A DNA stretch of 64,000 nucleotides, taken from positions 62,001 to 126,000 of the forward strand of contig JAFZQH010000027.1 in NCBI GenBank assembly GCA_017550165.1. Direction: 5' to 3'. The DNA comes from Lachnospiraceae bacterium (lineage in GTDB: Bacteria; Bacillota; Clostridia; Lachnospirales; Lachnospiraceae). Under the pieces are notes generated by a model. It did no database searches. It was not told where the DNA came from and saw only the letters and a program-made list of their open reading frames with translations. Both the position numbers and the translations under genes were made by a program. The stretch's first letter is position 1; each line of letters starts with the position of its first letter. Shown here piece after piece: positions 43,466 through 52,595 of the stretch.

Positions 43466-45010
43466 TTATCTCGTGGAAATGATCTCAAAAACCCTGCTCA
43501 TGGCAAATACATTAAGCACCACCAAAGCCACCGGCATGTATCTTGCAAAAACCTCATCCAATTTTATCTTCTCGCCCCTGAAAATAATCAGGATCATGGG
43601 CAGGGCCGGGATAAAATACCTTCCCTGAACCCCCTGGATGACCTCCTTATCCATGGGAGTGTTGTCAAGCCACATGGCAAGGGTGATGCCGCAAAACAGC
43701 GCCGCAAATATCAGGCCGCAGATAATCCTCTCCCGCCTTGTCACGGCTTCAGTCCTCTCCCCCTTTACCTTTACAAATACAGACATAAGAAGGACCACCG
43801 TAAGGGCGGCGATAATGGCCTGGGGCACGGAAAGCTCCAGCCAGCCTAAGGACGCCCCCATCATGGTATTGTAATAGAAGGTCAGCTGCTCGTAAAATGA
43901 GTAGACAAATGTGGCAATAGCATGGGGGATGTCCGAGAGGATCTGCCCCAGAGTCCAGTGGGCCGCCACGGTGGTGGTATCCCCCGTGACCACAAGCCCT
44001 GCCAGAGTCGACATGCGAAGAGCCAGTATCGCCAGGGCATTGACAGCCAGAGTTCCTCCAAAGAGCAGGGCAAATTCCCCCTTGGACCGGTACTTCGATG
44101 CCGGGATCATAAGGAGCATAAACAAAAGCAGGATATATACCACTTTGATGGGCACCATTACAAGAGAAATGACCAGCACCGGGATGTAGTCCCGAAGGCC
44201 CACCTTCTCGATCTCATACCTCATTTTCAGGATATAAGCCGTCAAAAGGAGAGCCAGTACATTTTCCGTGGAATCATAATTGGCCGAAGTCATGAGGGAC
44301 AGGGTCATGGGAAGGAAATAGACTGTAAAGAAGACCATCTTCCCCACCGGGGCCAGCCTGATGGTAAAGTAACCCCCTATGGCCGCTGCGATGAGCATCA
44401 GGACCTTCATGAGATAGTGGGTGGCCACGCCGGATAGGCCCAGCAGGCTTCCCAACCATACCCCGGCTTCCTGTGGGATATAGGCCGTGAAGGGCACATT
44501 AAGAGGAGGCTCAGTAAATGAGGCCGGGGCCTTGTTTCCCGCCCCTTTCCAAAACTCTCTTGAAACGATCTCGTAGGTGGAGGCTTTGGGAAAATGATTA
44601 TCCTCGTGGGTCAATATGGTATCCGTCTCCCGGACCACCACTCTTCCTGCCGGGTCCAGCCTCTCCGAGACACCTGCCGGATTAGCGTAGTAATAGGCAG
44701 TGGCCAGGTGCTTGGCCTCGTCAGGGGCGCTAAAGGGAGGCAAAACCAGGATATAGAGAATCCCCACCACCAGGTAGGAGGCTAGGAATATCTGCTCGAT
44801 CGAAAATCTCCCGGATGCGCACAGACACATGACTCCTGAGATCGCTATGACGCTTACCACGATGATAGCGGTCATGATGGTCGTCAGATAAGGTTTTTCA
44901 AATCTATTGGTGTTTCGAAGGAGTATAATCTGATAGGCCAGTGCAAAAAGCACCAGCAGACCGGTCACCACTCCGATGCGTTTATATCTGTTCAATCTGA
45001 TCCCTTTCAA
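43466..45010 (-). CDS. DUF2142 multi-spanning membrane protein
   Basis: 514 residues with about 11-13 hydrophobic segments. DUF2142 resembles lipid-linked-sugar-dependent glycosyltransferases of the GT-C/PMT kind: an extracytoplasmic loop after the second pair of helices contains SAPDEAKHLATAYYY (about 93), matching the family's P-x-DE-x-xH motif. Probably adds a sugar to surface glycan outside the membrane, using undecaprenyl-phosphate sugar from the GtrB-like enzymes nearby. Overlaps the following large gene by 29 bases. Confidence 0.82.
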   Translation of the reverse strand: MKGIRLNRYKRIGVVTGLLVLFALAYQIILLRNTNRFEKPYLTTIMTAIIVVSVIAISGVMCLCASGRFSIEQIFLASYLVVGILYILVLPPFSAPDEAKHLATAYYYANPAGVSERLDPAGRVVVRETDTILTHEDNHFPKASTYEIVSREFWKGAGNKAPASFTEPPLNVPFTAYIPQEAGVWLGSLLGLSGVATHYLMKVLMLIAAAIGGYFTIRLAPVGKMVFFTVYFLPMTLSLMTSANYDSTENVLALLLTAYILKMRYEIEKVGLRDYIPVLVISLVMVPIKVVYILLLFMLLMIPASKYRSKGEFALLFGGTLAVNALAILALRMSTLAGLVVTGDTTTVAAHWTLGQILSDIPHAIATFVYSFYEQLTFYYNTMMGASLGWLELSVPQAIIAALTVVLLMSVFVKVKGERTEAVTRRERIICGLIFAALFCGITLAMWLDNTPMDKEVIQGVQGRYFIPALPMILIIFRGEKIKLDEVFARYMPVALVVLNVFAMSRVFEIISTR

Positions 45011-48000
45011 CTATACGGATGTATTTGCCCCCGATGGAAACAGCCACATCATGATGGGAAAAATCCGTGTCCGTAGCGGTACACAGCATATAGCCTATCA
45101 TCCGCAGCTTCTGCCGGCCGGTACGTCCCACAGTGTCGGGGCGGTACATTTTCATCGTATCATATTCCGCTGCTTTTCCGCTTTTGTCAATGAATAGCAC
45201 CTTGATGTCGGCGTCGTCCTTTTTGCCGTACCCCTTAAGATAAGCCCATCCGGTGACGTAGGCGTTGGTCTCGCTGACTATGCAGATCTCGCTCTGGCAG
45301 ACAAGGTCCGTTGAAGTCTCATAATCGGAAAGGTTCCTGATCCGGCAGGTCTCCTTTTTATCATGATTAAGGTTATGAAAATTAAAGGAATAATCCGGCT
45401 TGTTCTGCACCAGGTGGTGGTTGTAGAAGGGGTCCATGTGCTCCGACAGGGAGAATTGGGGGTGCTTAATGTAAAGCCGCTCCCTCTCCGATGTCAGCCG
45501 CCTTAGTTTGGTCTCGTCCATGGTGTCGATCCCCCGGCTGTAGGACTCGTAGTGGTAGAGCCGCACATCCATCCGGGACACATTGTAATACCCCGCCTCC
45601 AGCAGCCTGAAGCAGAGATCCACGTCGTTATAAGCTATCATAAGGTCCTCATCAAAACCGCCCACTTCAAAAAACTTATCCCTGCCCACCATGAGGCAGG
45701 CCCCGGTAACGGCGATGAAATTGGTATCATGGATATTTACCCCGAAATAATAGGGCACGCTATCATCCATCCGCCCCAGAGCATGGTCCGGCCCCGGCAT
45801 GAGATTAAGAACCCCTATGTGCTGGATCCTGTTGGAATCCGAGTAGAGGAGCTTTGCCCCCACGGCCCCGGTATGGGACTGCTGTGCCTGGCCCAGCATC
45901 CTATCCAGCCACTCACCGTCAATAACCTCAGTGTCGTCGTTTAGGAAGAGGAGGTGGTCACCCCTGGAATACTTAGCCCCCAGATTGCACATTTTCGAGA
46001 AATTAAATTCCATGGGTGAATGGAAATACCTGCAGTTATTGGAGGCGCATGTCCGTTCGTAGCTTATTTTGTTTTCCGGGCTGCTTCCGTTATCTATGAC
46101 GATGATCTCGTAACCCTTGTATTCTGTTCGTTTCACAATGCTTTTAATGCAGCGTTCGATAACCTCCGGATTATCCTTGGAGGGAATAATGATCGAGACA
46201 AATGCTCCCCGGTCCGGAATGTACCTTACCCGAAACTGGCTTGAAACATCGATAAACTCCAGCGCAGCCTTGATCCCCCGCCGGGAAAGGGCGTCTTCCT
46301 TGGCTTTTCTGGTAGCTTCGATGACATAGGGCTTAACCCCCATGCCTGAAGAGGTGGACTCGGGCCTGGTCCGCCAGTGGTAAAGGATCTGGGGTATATG
46401 AATGATGTTCTTATAGTCCGCTATCTCGGTAGCCCGCAGGGCAAGGTCATAGTCCTGGGACCCCTCATAGCCCGGCCTCAGAGCCCCTGTTTTTATCATA
46501 AGTTCCTTTTTATATACGCTTAGGTGGCAGGTATACATATGGGCCATCAATGTATCGGGAGCCCAATCCGGCTTGAAAAAAGCGTCAAACCTCACCTTCC
46601 CCGCCTCGTCGATCTTATCCTCATCGCTGTATAGATACTCCGCCTCCGGGTTCTCATTTATGGCACAGGCCACCTCCAGAAGGGCATCTCTCGTCAAAAG
46701 GTCGTCGCAGTCAAGGAGGGCCACGTAGTCACCCCGCGCCATCTCCAGCGCCTGATCAGTGGCCTTGGAAATGTGGCCATTCTCGGACCTGTAAGCTATG
46801 TCGATCTGGGGATGGTCCTCGTATCTCTTCAGAGTCGCCCTGGTCTCCTCCATGGTGGAAGCGTCATCCACCAGGCAGAGCTGCCAGTTGGGGTAGGTCT
46901 GGGCTATGACGGAATCGATGCAGGCTGAGAGCAGTTCGCTTTTTACGTTATATACAGGGACCAGGACGGAAATGAGGGGCTTAAGCTTTAGCTCCTTTTT
47001 GGTCAGTATTATGTGCCTGTCCTCCTCCACTCCCTTTATCCAGGTCTCATAGGAGAGGCGGCGGACCCGATGTTCGTTCATCTTATATTTAAATGTGTTG
47101 TATCCCTCTTCTTTCAGGACTTTCAGGCCCTTCTTCACCTTGGTGGGCAGGATCTTCTTGCCCGCCTTCTTGGTGAGGCGGTAAGCCGCATAGGCAGGAT
47201 TATAGAGAGCCTTGCGGTAAAGCCCCATCTGGAAAGAGAACTCCACCAGGGTATCATTTGCGGCTCTCAACTTATCCGTTAGATCCTTATTCTTAGCTTC
47301 GGCCTTCCTGATGCGGTCCTCCTGAGCCTCAATGGTCTCAGGCAGTCTTGTCAGGTCCCCGAAATCCGTAATCTTCTTCCTGTATCTCTCGGTGTATATG
47401 GCCTCCCTGCCCCGGCCGTGGACGTACTGCTGGAAAGCCTCGTCCATCCTGTCGAACAAAAGGATGTCATCCTCACTAAATCCGCAGTCAGAGAGGAATT
47501 TCTCGATAGACACCCCTCTGCACTTGGTCTTCAGGTTGGCGATACACAGCATCTTCAGCGCCCGGTACCTTACAAAATCCACAGGCACCCCCGCCTCCAC
47601 GAACCACTCAAAATCCACACATATTGTCTTATCGTCTGCTATCAGGAAATTTTCGAAGGTACTGTCGAGATTGCACACTCTAAGCGCCCTACCATGGTAT
47701 GCCTCGATCCCGTAAGGCCTCCCGAATATTTCCTCGAACTCTTTACTAAGAGAAAACGCCCCCACATAGGACTCATTTACGTCGGTGATCACCTCGGCCC
47801 ACTTAATCGCATTCGCCGTAAATGAAGGGTAATCCTTACTCTCCCTCTCTATCACCTCAGAAAGAGGGGTGCCGCAAATAAAGGGGCATACCAGGCTCTC
47901 CGGCCCCTCTTTTTCGCACTCAACAAGCCCGATCCTCTTATAGTAATCCCCGTAGGTCTCCCTGACCCTGAGGATATGCTCAAGATGCCCGATCCCTTCC

Positions 48001-48116
48001 GGGCTTAAAGCAGATCTTTTCACCTGCTTTACCCCGTCCGCCATCTCGATCGTCACCCTGGTCCGGAACATAGGCTTCCTTGTTCTGTTGTATTTTACAT
48101 ATAAGACTTCACTCAT
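44982..48116 (-). CDS. Large protein: kinase-like domain, coiled coil, two family 2 glycosyltransferase domains
   Basis: 1044 residues. About 1-250 look like a protein-kinase-like fold: NLDSTFENFL (about 149) then ICVDFEWF (about 165) mimic the catalytic D-x4-N and DFG pairs. About 270-310 is coiled coil. The first GT-A module (about 382-600) has SVLVPVYNV and LLDCDDL. The second (about 650-890) has SIIIPSKDNPE, FLNDDTEV and YHYESYSRG. A beta-rich tail (about 950-1044) follows. A bifunctional enzyme that phosphorylates and extends a glycan is possible, as in O-antigen capping systems, but not shown. The next gene overlaps its 3' end. Confidence 0.82.
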   Translation of the reverse strand: MSEVLYVKYNRTRKPMFRTRVTIEMADGVKQVKRSALSPEGIGHLEHILRVRETYGDYYKRIGLVECEKEGPESLVCPFICGTPLSEVIERESKDYPSFTANAIKWAEVITDVNESYVGAFSLSKEFEEIFGRPYGIEAYHGRALRVCNLDSTFENFLIADDKTICVDFEWFVEAGVPVDFVRYRALKMLCIANLKTKCRGVSIEKFLSDCGFSEDDILLFDRMDEAFQQYVHGRGREAIYTERYRKKITDFGDLTRLPETIEAQEDRIRKAEAKNKDLTDKLRAANDTLVEFSFQMGLYRKALYNPAYAAYRLTKKAGKKILPTKVKKGLKVLKEEGYNTFKYKMNEHRVRRLSYETWIKGVEEDRHIILTKKELKLKPLISVLVPVYNVKSELLSACIDSVIAQTYPNWQLCLVDDASTMEETRATLKRYEDHPQIDIAYRSENGHISKATDQALEMARGDYVALLDCDDLLTRDALLEVACAINENPEAEYLYSDEDKIDEAGKVRFDAFFKPDWAPDTLMAHMYTCHLSVYKKELMIKTGALRPGYEGSQDYDLALRATEIADYKNIIHIPQILYHWRTRPESTSSGMGVKPYVIEATRKAKEDALSRRGIKAALEFIDVSSQFRVRYIPDRGAFVSIIIPSKDNPEVIERCIKSIVKRTEYKGYEIIVIDNGSSPENKISYERTCASNNCRYFHSPMEFNFSKMCNLGAKYSRGDHLLFLNDDTEVIDGEWLDRMLGQAQQSHTGAVGAKLLYSDSNRIQHIGVLNLMPGPDHALGRMDDSVPYYFGVNIHDTNFIAVTGACLMVGRDKFFEVGGFDEDLMIAYNDVDLCFRLLEAGYYNVSRMDVRLYHYESYSRGIDTMDETKLRRLTSERERLYIKHPQFSLSEHMDPFYNHHLVQNKPDYSFNFHNLNHDKKETCRIRNLSDYETSTDLVCQSEICIVSETNAYVTGWAYLKGYGKKDDADIKVLFIDKSGKAAEYDTMKMYRPDTVGRTGRQKLRMIGYMLCTATDTDFSHHDVAVSIGGKYIRIVERDQIEQI

Positions 48117-48130
48117 ACAGTTACCCTACG

Positions 48131-48161
48131 GTGTGACAAAAGGACCGTCCCCCTGTCACAC
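48131..48161. repeat. Type A palindrome
   Basis: GTGTGACA...TGTCACAC arms around GGACCGTCCCC. Lies between the methyltransferase stop (48165) and the large transferase start (48116), about 15 bases from the latter. The stop codon side carries an extra partial copy of the arm (CTGTCACAC). Confidence 0.85.
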
Positions 48162-48164
48162 CTG

Positions 48165-49064
48165 TCACACCTTACAGAATACTAAGAACGAATTCGCGAA
48201 CTGCGTAAACAATCCGTCCTTACATATCTCATCAAAAGCCAACGCCTCATCAAAGAGTCCGTACCGCTCCCGGTCGTAGGCCACCTCCACGCCCCCGAAA
48301 GCACCCGGCCCGGGAAGATTCTTCTCCGAATAAACTCGATCCGGCAGCTTGTAGTCCGGCAGGGGATAATAAAACTCCGTCACCGAGAACCCATTACCCT
48401 TTATAAGCCTCTCGATGCCATTCCTCGAAAATGTCCTGACACGGTCAGTCCCGTGATAACCCGTTATACCCTCGAAAGCCAGGCCGGTGTGGTCCTCCGG
48501 AGCACCGGCCCAGTATTTAAGGCCATATTTGTTCTCGATGGCAATGATCAATGTTCCGCCGGGTTTTAAGAAAGCCTTAGCCCGCCGGATCATTTCCCCG
48601 AAAGGATCCTCCGAGTCCAGGTAATAACAGGAATACTCCAGGACACCGATAAGGGTCACATAGTCGAACTTCTCATCCAACGCGATGTCGACGAAATTCC
48701 CCACATAGATTTCCAGATTATCGCAGTCCTTATTTTTGTGGGCGTTGATAAGGGACCTGCGCTTGGAAAGGTCGATGCCCGTAACGTGACGCACCTTGCT
48801 GCAAAAAAGCCCCGTAAGCGCCCCACAGCCCGAACCGATCTCCAGCAGGGTCCCCTCCCGGCGGAATTCATACCAGTCCAGGAGATTCTCCCTTATAGGG
48901 GACAAATGATAGAGAAAGGTCCAGTCGCTCTCCCCCTTAAGGAAGTCCTCGTAGTCCTCGCACTCCCTGACCACACGAAGAAGGTCCTCTTCCATATCGC
49001 CATCGCTGTACGAGTCCACACCACTATAAAACTTCAGGTTTAAAACTTCATCTATATTCTTCAT
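48165..49064 (-). CDS. Class I SAM-dependent methyltransferase of the glycan cluster
   Basis: 299 residues. SAM fold with EIGSGCGALTGLF (about 77-89), acidic TGIDLSKRR and LIGVLEYSC, and a late GGTLIIAIENKYGLKYWAG. Probably methylates a sugar or lipid-linked intermediate of the surface glycan; the acceptor is unknown. Upstream of it is DUF2304. Its stop codon is generated inside a partial repeat of the type A palindrome arm. Confidence 0.85.
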   Translation of the reverse strand: MKNIDEVLNLKFYSGVDSYSDGDMEEDLLRVVRECEDYEDFLKGESDWTFLYHLSPIRENLLDWYEFRREGTLLEIGSGCGALTGLFCSKVRHVTGIDLSKRRSLINAHKNKDCDNLEIYVGNFVDIALDEKFDYVTLIGVLEYSCYYLDSEDPFGEMIRRAKAFLKPGGTLIIAIENKYGLKYWAGAPEDHTGLAFEGITGYHGTDRVRTFSRNGIERLIKGNGFSVTEFYYPLPDYKLPDRVYSEKNLPGPGAFGGVEVAYDRERYGLFDEALAFDEICKDGLFTQFANSFLVFCKV

Positions 49065-49087
49065 AACTACATCACAATAAGACAGAT

Positions 49088-49462
49088 TTAAGACAGGGGA
49101 CGGTTCTCTGTCTTGTCGCCTTCAAGCTCTCTTATACGTTTCTCCAGCAGCGCATTTTCCTGGGCCAATTCTTTGATCTTCTCGCTCTGGCCCGACACGA
49201 TAGACGTCACCGACATGATCAGCAGGATCAAAAAGCCTATCATGATAACGAACAGGGTATTCATATTGTCCTGGAAGCCCAGAAGATCACGGATCCCCTC
49301 CAGGATGCCCGGGAAAATGACCATCAAAAGAAAAAAGATGCCCATCAACATCCACAGCAGGGTATACTTCAATTGCAGCCGCCGCACCCGCAGCAACCCC
49401 ACCAAAACCGCAAAATATAAAACAATACCGATAAGTAAAACAATTCTTAATGTTGTAGACAT
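49088..49462 (-). CDS. DUF2304 small membrane protein with repeat-derived C-terminus
   Basis: 124 residues: three hydrophobic segments (about 5-25, 33-53, 68-88) then a coiled-coil tail (SEKIKELAQENALLEKRIREL). DUF2304 genes usually accompany GtrB-like glycosyltransferases, probably as membrane partners. The final eight codons (KTENRPLS) and the stop come from the type B palindrome at 49090-49114, so the original stop has been replaced. Follows the small GT gene by 14 bases. Confidence 0.88.
   Translation of the reverse strand: MSTTLRIVLLIGIVLYFAVLVGLLRVRRLQLKYTLLWMLMGIFFLLMVIFPGILEGIRDLLGFQDNMNTLFVIMIGFLILLIMSVTSIVSGQSEKIKELAQENALLEKRIRELEGDKTENRPLS
49090..49114. repeat. Type B palindrome overlapping a coding end
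   Basis: Lies over the 3' end of the DUF2304 gene. Read on that gene's strand it encodes KTENRPLS and then a TAA. Confidence 0.85.
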
Positions 49463-49476
49463 ATAATACTCTCCGG

Positions 49477-50163
49477 TTATGTAAATCTACTAAGTAAAAT
49501 CGCAAGGCTCACCTTGATCATATAGTAGGCCGACCTGCCGGGGGTAATGGAGCTTTTTCCGCTCTCCCGCTCCCGCATCACCACCGGCACCTCGGCGATC
49601 CGGGCACCCTTATATGCAGCGCGAACTATAGCCTCCGGCTCAGGATAGTCGCCCGGGTACTCCCGGGCGTAGACCTCGATAAATTTCCGGTTCACAGCCC
49701 TGAAACCGCTGGTGACATCCAGCACTTTTGCCCCGCAGCACAGCCTGATAAGCCCGCTAAGGTACCTGATGCCCAGCCGCCTCATCCCTGATGACTGAAA
49801 GCCCTCTTTCTCAATAAATCTGGAGCCAATTACGATGTCCGCCTCATCATTTATTATAGGAGCGATCACATCATTTACAAATGCCGTGTCATGCTGGCCG
49901 TCGCCGTCTATCTGGATGGCGATATCGTAATCATTTGCGGCAGCATACATGTACCCCGTCTGGACACCGCCGCCAATCCCCAGATTGATCGGAGCATTGA
50001 CATAGTTGGCCCCCATCCTCCTCAGGATCTCCGACGTGTCGTCGTCGGAGCAGTCATTTACCACCAAATGATCCGCCTCCGGGCAGTCAGTCTGCAGTTT
50101 TTCTATCACATGTTCAATACTCCCCGCCTCATTATACGCAGGGATGATAACTAATATCCTCAT
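49477..50163 (-). CDS. Dolichyl-phosphate-mannose-synthase-like glycosyltransferase
   Basis: 228-residue GT2 family enzyme: ILVIIPAYNEAGSIEHVI start, DCSDDDT, catalytic QIDGDGQHD (about 86) and VTSGFRAVN. It lacks C-terminal membrane helices, so it probably works with DUF2304. Likely transfers sugar from a nucleotide donor to undecaprenyl phosphate for use by DUF2142-type enzymes. Confidence 0.9.
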   Translation of the reverse strand: MRILVIIPAYNEAGSIEHVIEKLQTDCPEADHLVVNDCSDDDTSEILRRMGANYVNAPINLGIGGGVQTGYMYAAANDYDIAIQIDGDGQHDTAFVNDVIAPIINDEADIVIGSRFIEKEGFQSSGMRRLGIRYLSGLIRLCCGAKVLDVTSGFRAVNRKFIEVYAREYPGDYPEPEAIVRAAYKGARIAEVPVVMRERESGKSSITPGRSAYYMIKVSLAILLSRFT

Positions 50164-50175
50164 TTATCATACCAT

Positions 50176-50200
50176 AAGACAGAGAACCGTCCCCTGTCTT
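50176..50200. repeat. Type B palindrome, inverted orientation
   Basis: Between two glycosyltransferase genes: 12 bases before the start of one and 1 base after the TAA of the other. Confidence 0.85.
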
Positions 50201-50201
50201 A

Positions 50202-50996
50202 TTACACTTTATTCGACTCTTCGCTCTTTGCGTAAGCCCTGCACAGCAGTCTGGCGATAGGCTCCGGCCAGAATTTGCGGTACATCTCCAGGTCTTCAGC
50301 CGACCGCCCCGTCTCGCCTATCACCTTGGAAGTCTCGGAACCCCCGTGGATCCTGTGTCCCATCCGGTGGGCCGGGTCATAGAGGAACTCCCCCTTAAGC
50401 CTTGAGAGCTTCTCCCAGGCCTCCCAGTCTTCATCCGTCCGGAAATGATCCCTGAAAACGGGCTGCCCCGTATTCTCCAGAAAATACGTCACAGCCGGAC
50501 AGCAAATGGGAGACCCCAGGGAAATGATCCGTCTCCTGACCCACCTGCTCTTTTGCAGGGCCCCTATCCGCAGGGGCAGGAGCATACATCTCTTGATCTT
50601 CAGCAGCTTGTTAGACGCCACCCTCTCCCCCTTCCTGATCTCGTCATAATCGGAGAAGTAAATGATGGGCCGCTTGGCGCCCTTAAGGCTCCTTATAAGC
50701 CCCTCGGTGTAATCACTGTAATAAACATCGTCCTGGTGGGCGATGGTCACAATGTCCGTCCCTGCGCAGCTGATAGCAAAATTCCAGTCCAGAGTAATGG
50801 AGCCGGGCCCATCATTTACGAAAAGGTCCAGACCGTACTTCCCGCATAGGTCCCGGATCAGATCGTTAGGGGTGGAAGTGGCCATGATGACATTGGACTC
50901 CACGCTCTGACCCATGAGGGAAATGATGCAGTCCTCCAGATAAGGGCTCTCACCGTAGGCACATATAACAAATGTATGACGATCAAACTTCCTCAT
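50202..50996 (-). CDS. Family 2 glycosyltransferase
   Basis: 264 residues. N-terminal GT-A module (TFVICAYGESPYLEDCI, VIMATSTPNDLI, TIAHQDDVYY in the DXD position about 95). Sugar donor and acceptor not readable. The C-terminal third (FRTDEDWEAWEKLSRLKGEF) is normal for the family. Start is one base before the flippase stop, coupling the two. Confidence 0.86.
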   Translation of the reverse strand: MRKFDRHTFVICAYGESPYLEDCIISLMGQSVESNVIMATSTPNDLIRDLCGKYGLDLFVNDGPGSITLDWNFAISCAGTDIVTIAHQDDVYYSDYTEGLIRSLKGAKRPIIYFSDYDEIRKGERVASNKLLKIKRCMLLPLRIGALQKSRWVRRRIISLGSPICCPAVTYFLENTGQPVFRDHFRTDEDWEAWEKLSRLKGEFLYDPAHRMGHRIHGGSETSKVIGETGRSAEDLEMYRKFWPEPIARLLCRAYAKSEESNKV

Positions 50997-52223
50997 TTAC
51001 GAACCGCTCTCTAAATCTTTCTTGTTGATGCAAATAGTCACCACATTCAGGTAAAATACCGTCAGCAAAACCTCAATAATGACCTGGGCGTAGCTTCCGC
51101 CGTTGGCCCCGAACCGCTCAATAAGCGGCCTGGACAAAATGTAGGTGCAGACCAGACCCGCAATCGCTCCCGAAAAAAGGGGCAGGGTCTTCCGCATTGC
51201 CACCAGCAGCCCACCAAAGAGGCTGAGGGCCGCAAAGAAAAATGTGCTCCACACAAGGGGCAGGAGGTAGTCTGCGTGTTCAGCCACGCCGTCACCGTAG
51301 ATAAGCCCCAGGCACAATTTGCCCAGAAGGATCCCCCCCACGGTAAACAGTATAAAGCAACCGACAAATATGTAAATGATCTTGTAGACTCTTTTCTTGA
51401 AAGTGGCGGATTCTCCGTCGTTGTATAGTCTGGCAAACTCCGGAAGGAAGGGGGTGAAAATGACGGCTCCCAGAAGGGTTATGATCACCGTGGGAGATGC
51501 CACAGAGGAATAGACCCCCAGAACCTCCGTCCCCAGCCGGTCCCTGATGGCCACCCGCACCACCGTCGCCAGGGAATTCACGGCAAACTGATAGACCACC
51601 AGCAGCACGCACTCCTTAAGCAAAACAGGGATCTTAGGGGTCCATCTGACCCTGCCCAGACCGGCGATCTTTTTTAAACGGCTGATATCAAAAAAGATCA
51701 TCACAGCCAGATTGGTCACCGTCATCACCGAAAATGCGGCCACAAGGTCATGGGTCATGGCAAATGTCGCCACGAAGCTGCCAATCTGTAGAGTCCCGCG
51801 AAGGATAAATGAAATCCCTATGATATCAAACCGGTCATTTTTCTGGAATACGCCCTGATACACGTCCTCAGCCGACTCGATGAGCCTGATGAGCATATAG
51901 ATCAAGACGCAGATCATCTCCCGAGGGCTGCATTTGATGAAAATTAAGTAGCCCGCGCAAAGGGCGAAAGCAAATACGGCCGTCACCCTTCTGCTCATGA
52001 CATACTCCTCGTCAGAGTATACACCGGTTACATCGGATATCTGAAAATTACGCATCCCGAAAAAAGCGATAGTGGCAAATGAGTTGGTGACGGTCATGGC
52101 CAGCCCTATAGTCCCCGCCGCCACAAAATCAGCCGACAACCACACCACAGCCACTGTCATCACCCACTGACAAAAGGAATAATATACGCTTCCCACGGTA
52201 TTCCATAAAACATTCTTCTTCAT
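50997..52223 (-). CDS. Wzx/MATE-type polysaccharide flippase
   Basis: 408 residues, about 12 hydrophobic segments. Polysaccharide-biosynthesis flippase that moves lipid-linked units outward. Motifs: VLWNTVGSVYYSFCQWVMT at the start, EVLGVYSSVASPTVII (about 225). The ATG at 52223 gives the standard start; the longer frame to 52283 crosses the rpsU terminator. It has no obvious ribosome site: TATAAT lies just 9 bases upstream of the ATG, so a leaderless or coupled start is possible. First gene of the minus-strand glycan cluster. Confidence 0.86.
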   Translation of the reverse strand: MKKNVLWNTVGSVYYSFCQWVMTVAVVWLSADFVAAGTIGLAMTVTNSFATIAFFGMRNFQISDVTGVYSDEEYVMSRRVTAVFAFALCAGYLIFIKCSPREMICVLIYMLIRLIESAEDVYQGVFQKNDRFDIIGISFILRGTLQIGSFVATFAMTHDLVAAFSVMTVTNLAVMIFFDISRLKKIAGLGRVRWTPKIPVLLKECVLLVVYQFAVNSLATVVRVAIRDRLGTEVLGVYSSVASPTVIITLLGAVIFTPFLPEFARLYNDGESATFKKRVYKIIYIFVGCFILFTVGGILLGKLCLGLIYGDGVAEHADYLLPLVWSTFFFAALSLFGGLLVAMRKTLPLFSGAIAGLVCTYILSRPLIERFGANGGSYAQVIIEVLLTVFYLNVVTICINKKDLESGS

Positions 52224-52251
52224 AACTCGTATATTATAACATATTTCTCTA

Positions 52252-52279
52252 CAAAAAAAAGGAACCCTTACGGATTCCT
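52252..52279 (-). terminator. Rho-independent terminator of rpsU
   Basis: Minus strand: AGGAATCC-GTAA-GGGTTCCT stem followed by eight T. Right after the rpsU stop and before the flippase gene. Confidence 0.85.
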
Positions 52280-52289
52280 TCATTTCAGT

Positions 52290-52466
52290 TTAATTATATT
52301 TACGCTTGCGAGCTGCCTCTGACTTCTTCTTGCGTCTTACGCTCGGCTTCTCATAATGCTCTCTCTTGCGAATCTCCTGCTGGATACCTGCCTTAGCACA
52401 ATTTCTCTTGAATCTGCGAAGAGCACTGTCCAGAGTCTCATTCTCTTTAACGATCACGTTCGACAT
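52290..52466 (-). CDS. rpsU: Ribosomal protein bS21
   Basis: 58-residue bS21 of the 30S subunit. Starts [10 protein letters not shown], then [17 protein letters not shown] and a Lys/Arg-rich end ([16 protein letters not shown]). Stop TAA at 52290-52292. The promoter is at 52596-52623 with a leader of about 125 bases that contains a copy of the 64-bp double-hairpin repeat. Confidence 0.95.
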   Translation of the reverse strand: MSNVIVKENETLDSALRRFKRNCAKAGIQQEIRKREHYEKPSVRRKKKSEAARKRKYN

Positions 52467-52495
52467 ATTCTATTCCTAACCTCCCTCCGGTGCTG

Positions 52496-52560
52496 CCCTT
52501 GATCTTTGATCAAGGGAGCCATGCGGCTTTGAGCTATTAAAGAAATCCGTAAGGATTTCC
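52496..52560. repeat. 64-bp double-hairpin repeat, copy 2, in the rpsU leader
   Basis: CCCTTGATC-TTT-GATCAAGGG, then the shared AGCCATGCGGCTTTGAGCTA segment, then GAAATCC-GTAA-GGATTTC. A few changes from the copy at 35277-35340; changes in the first stem are compensated on both sides (AATC/GATT to GATC/GATC), as expected if the fold is kept. Confidence 0.75.
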
Positions 52561-52595
52561 TCCTTGTAGTCCTGGCTATGTCATGCACAAAACCC

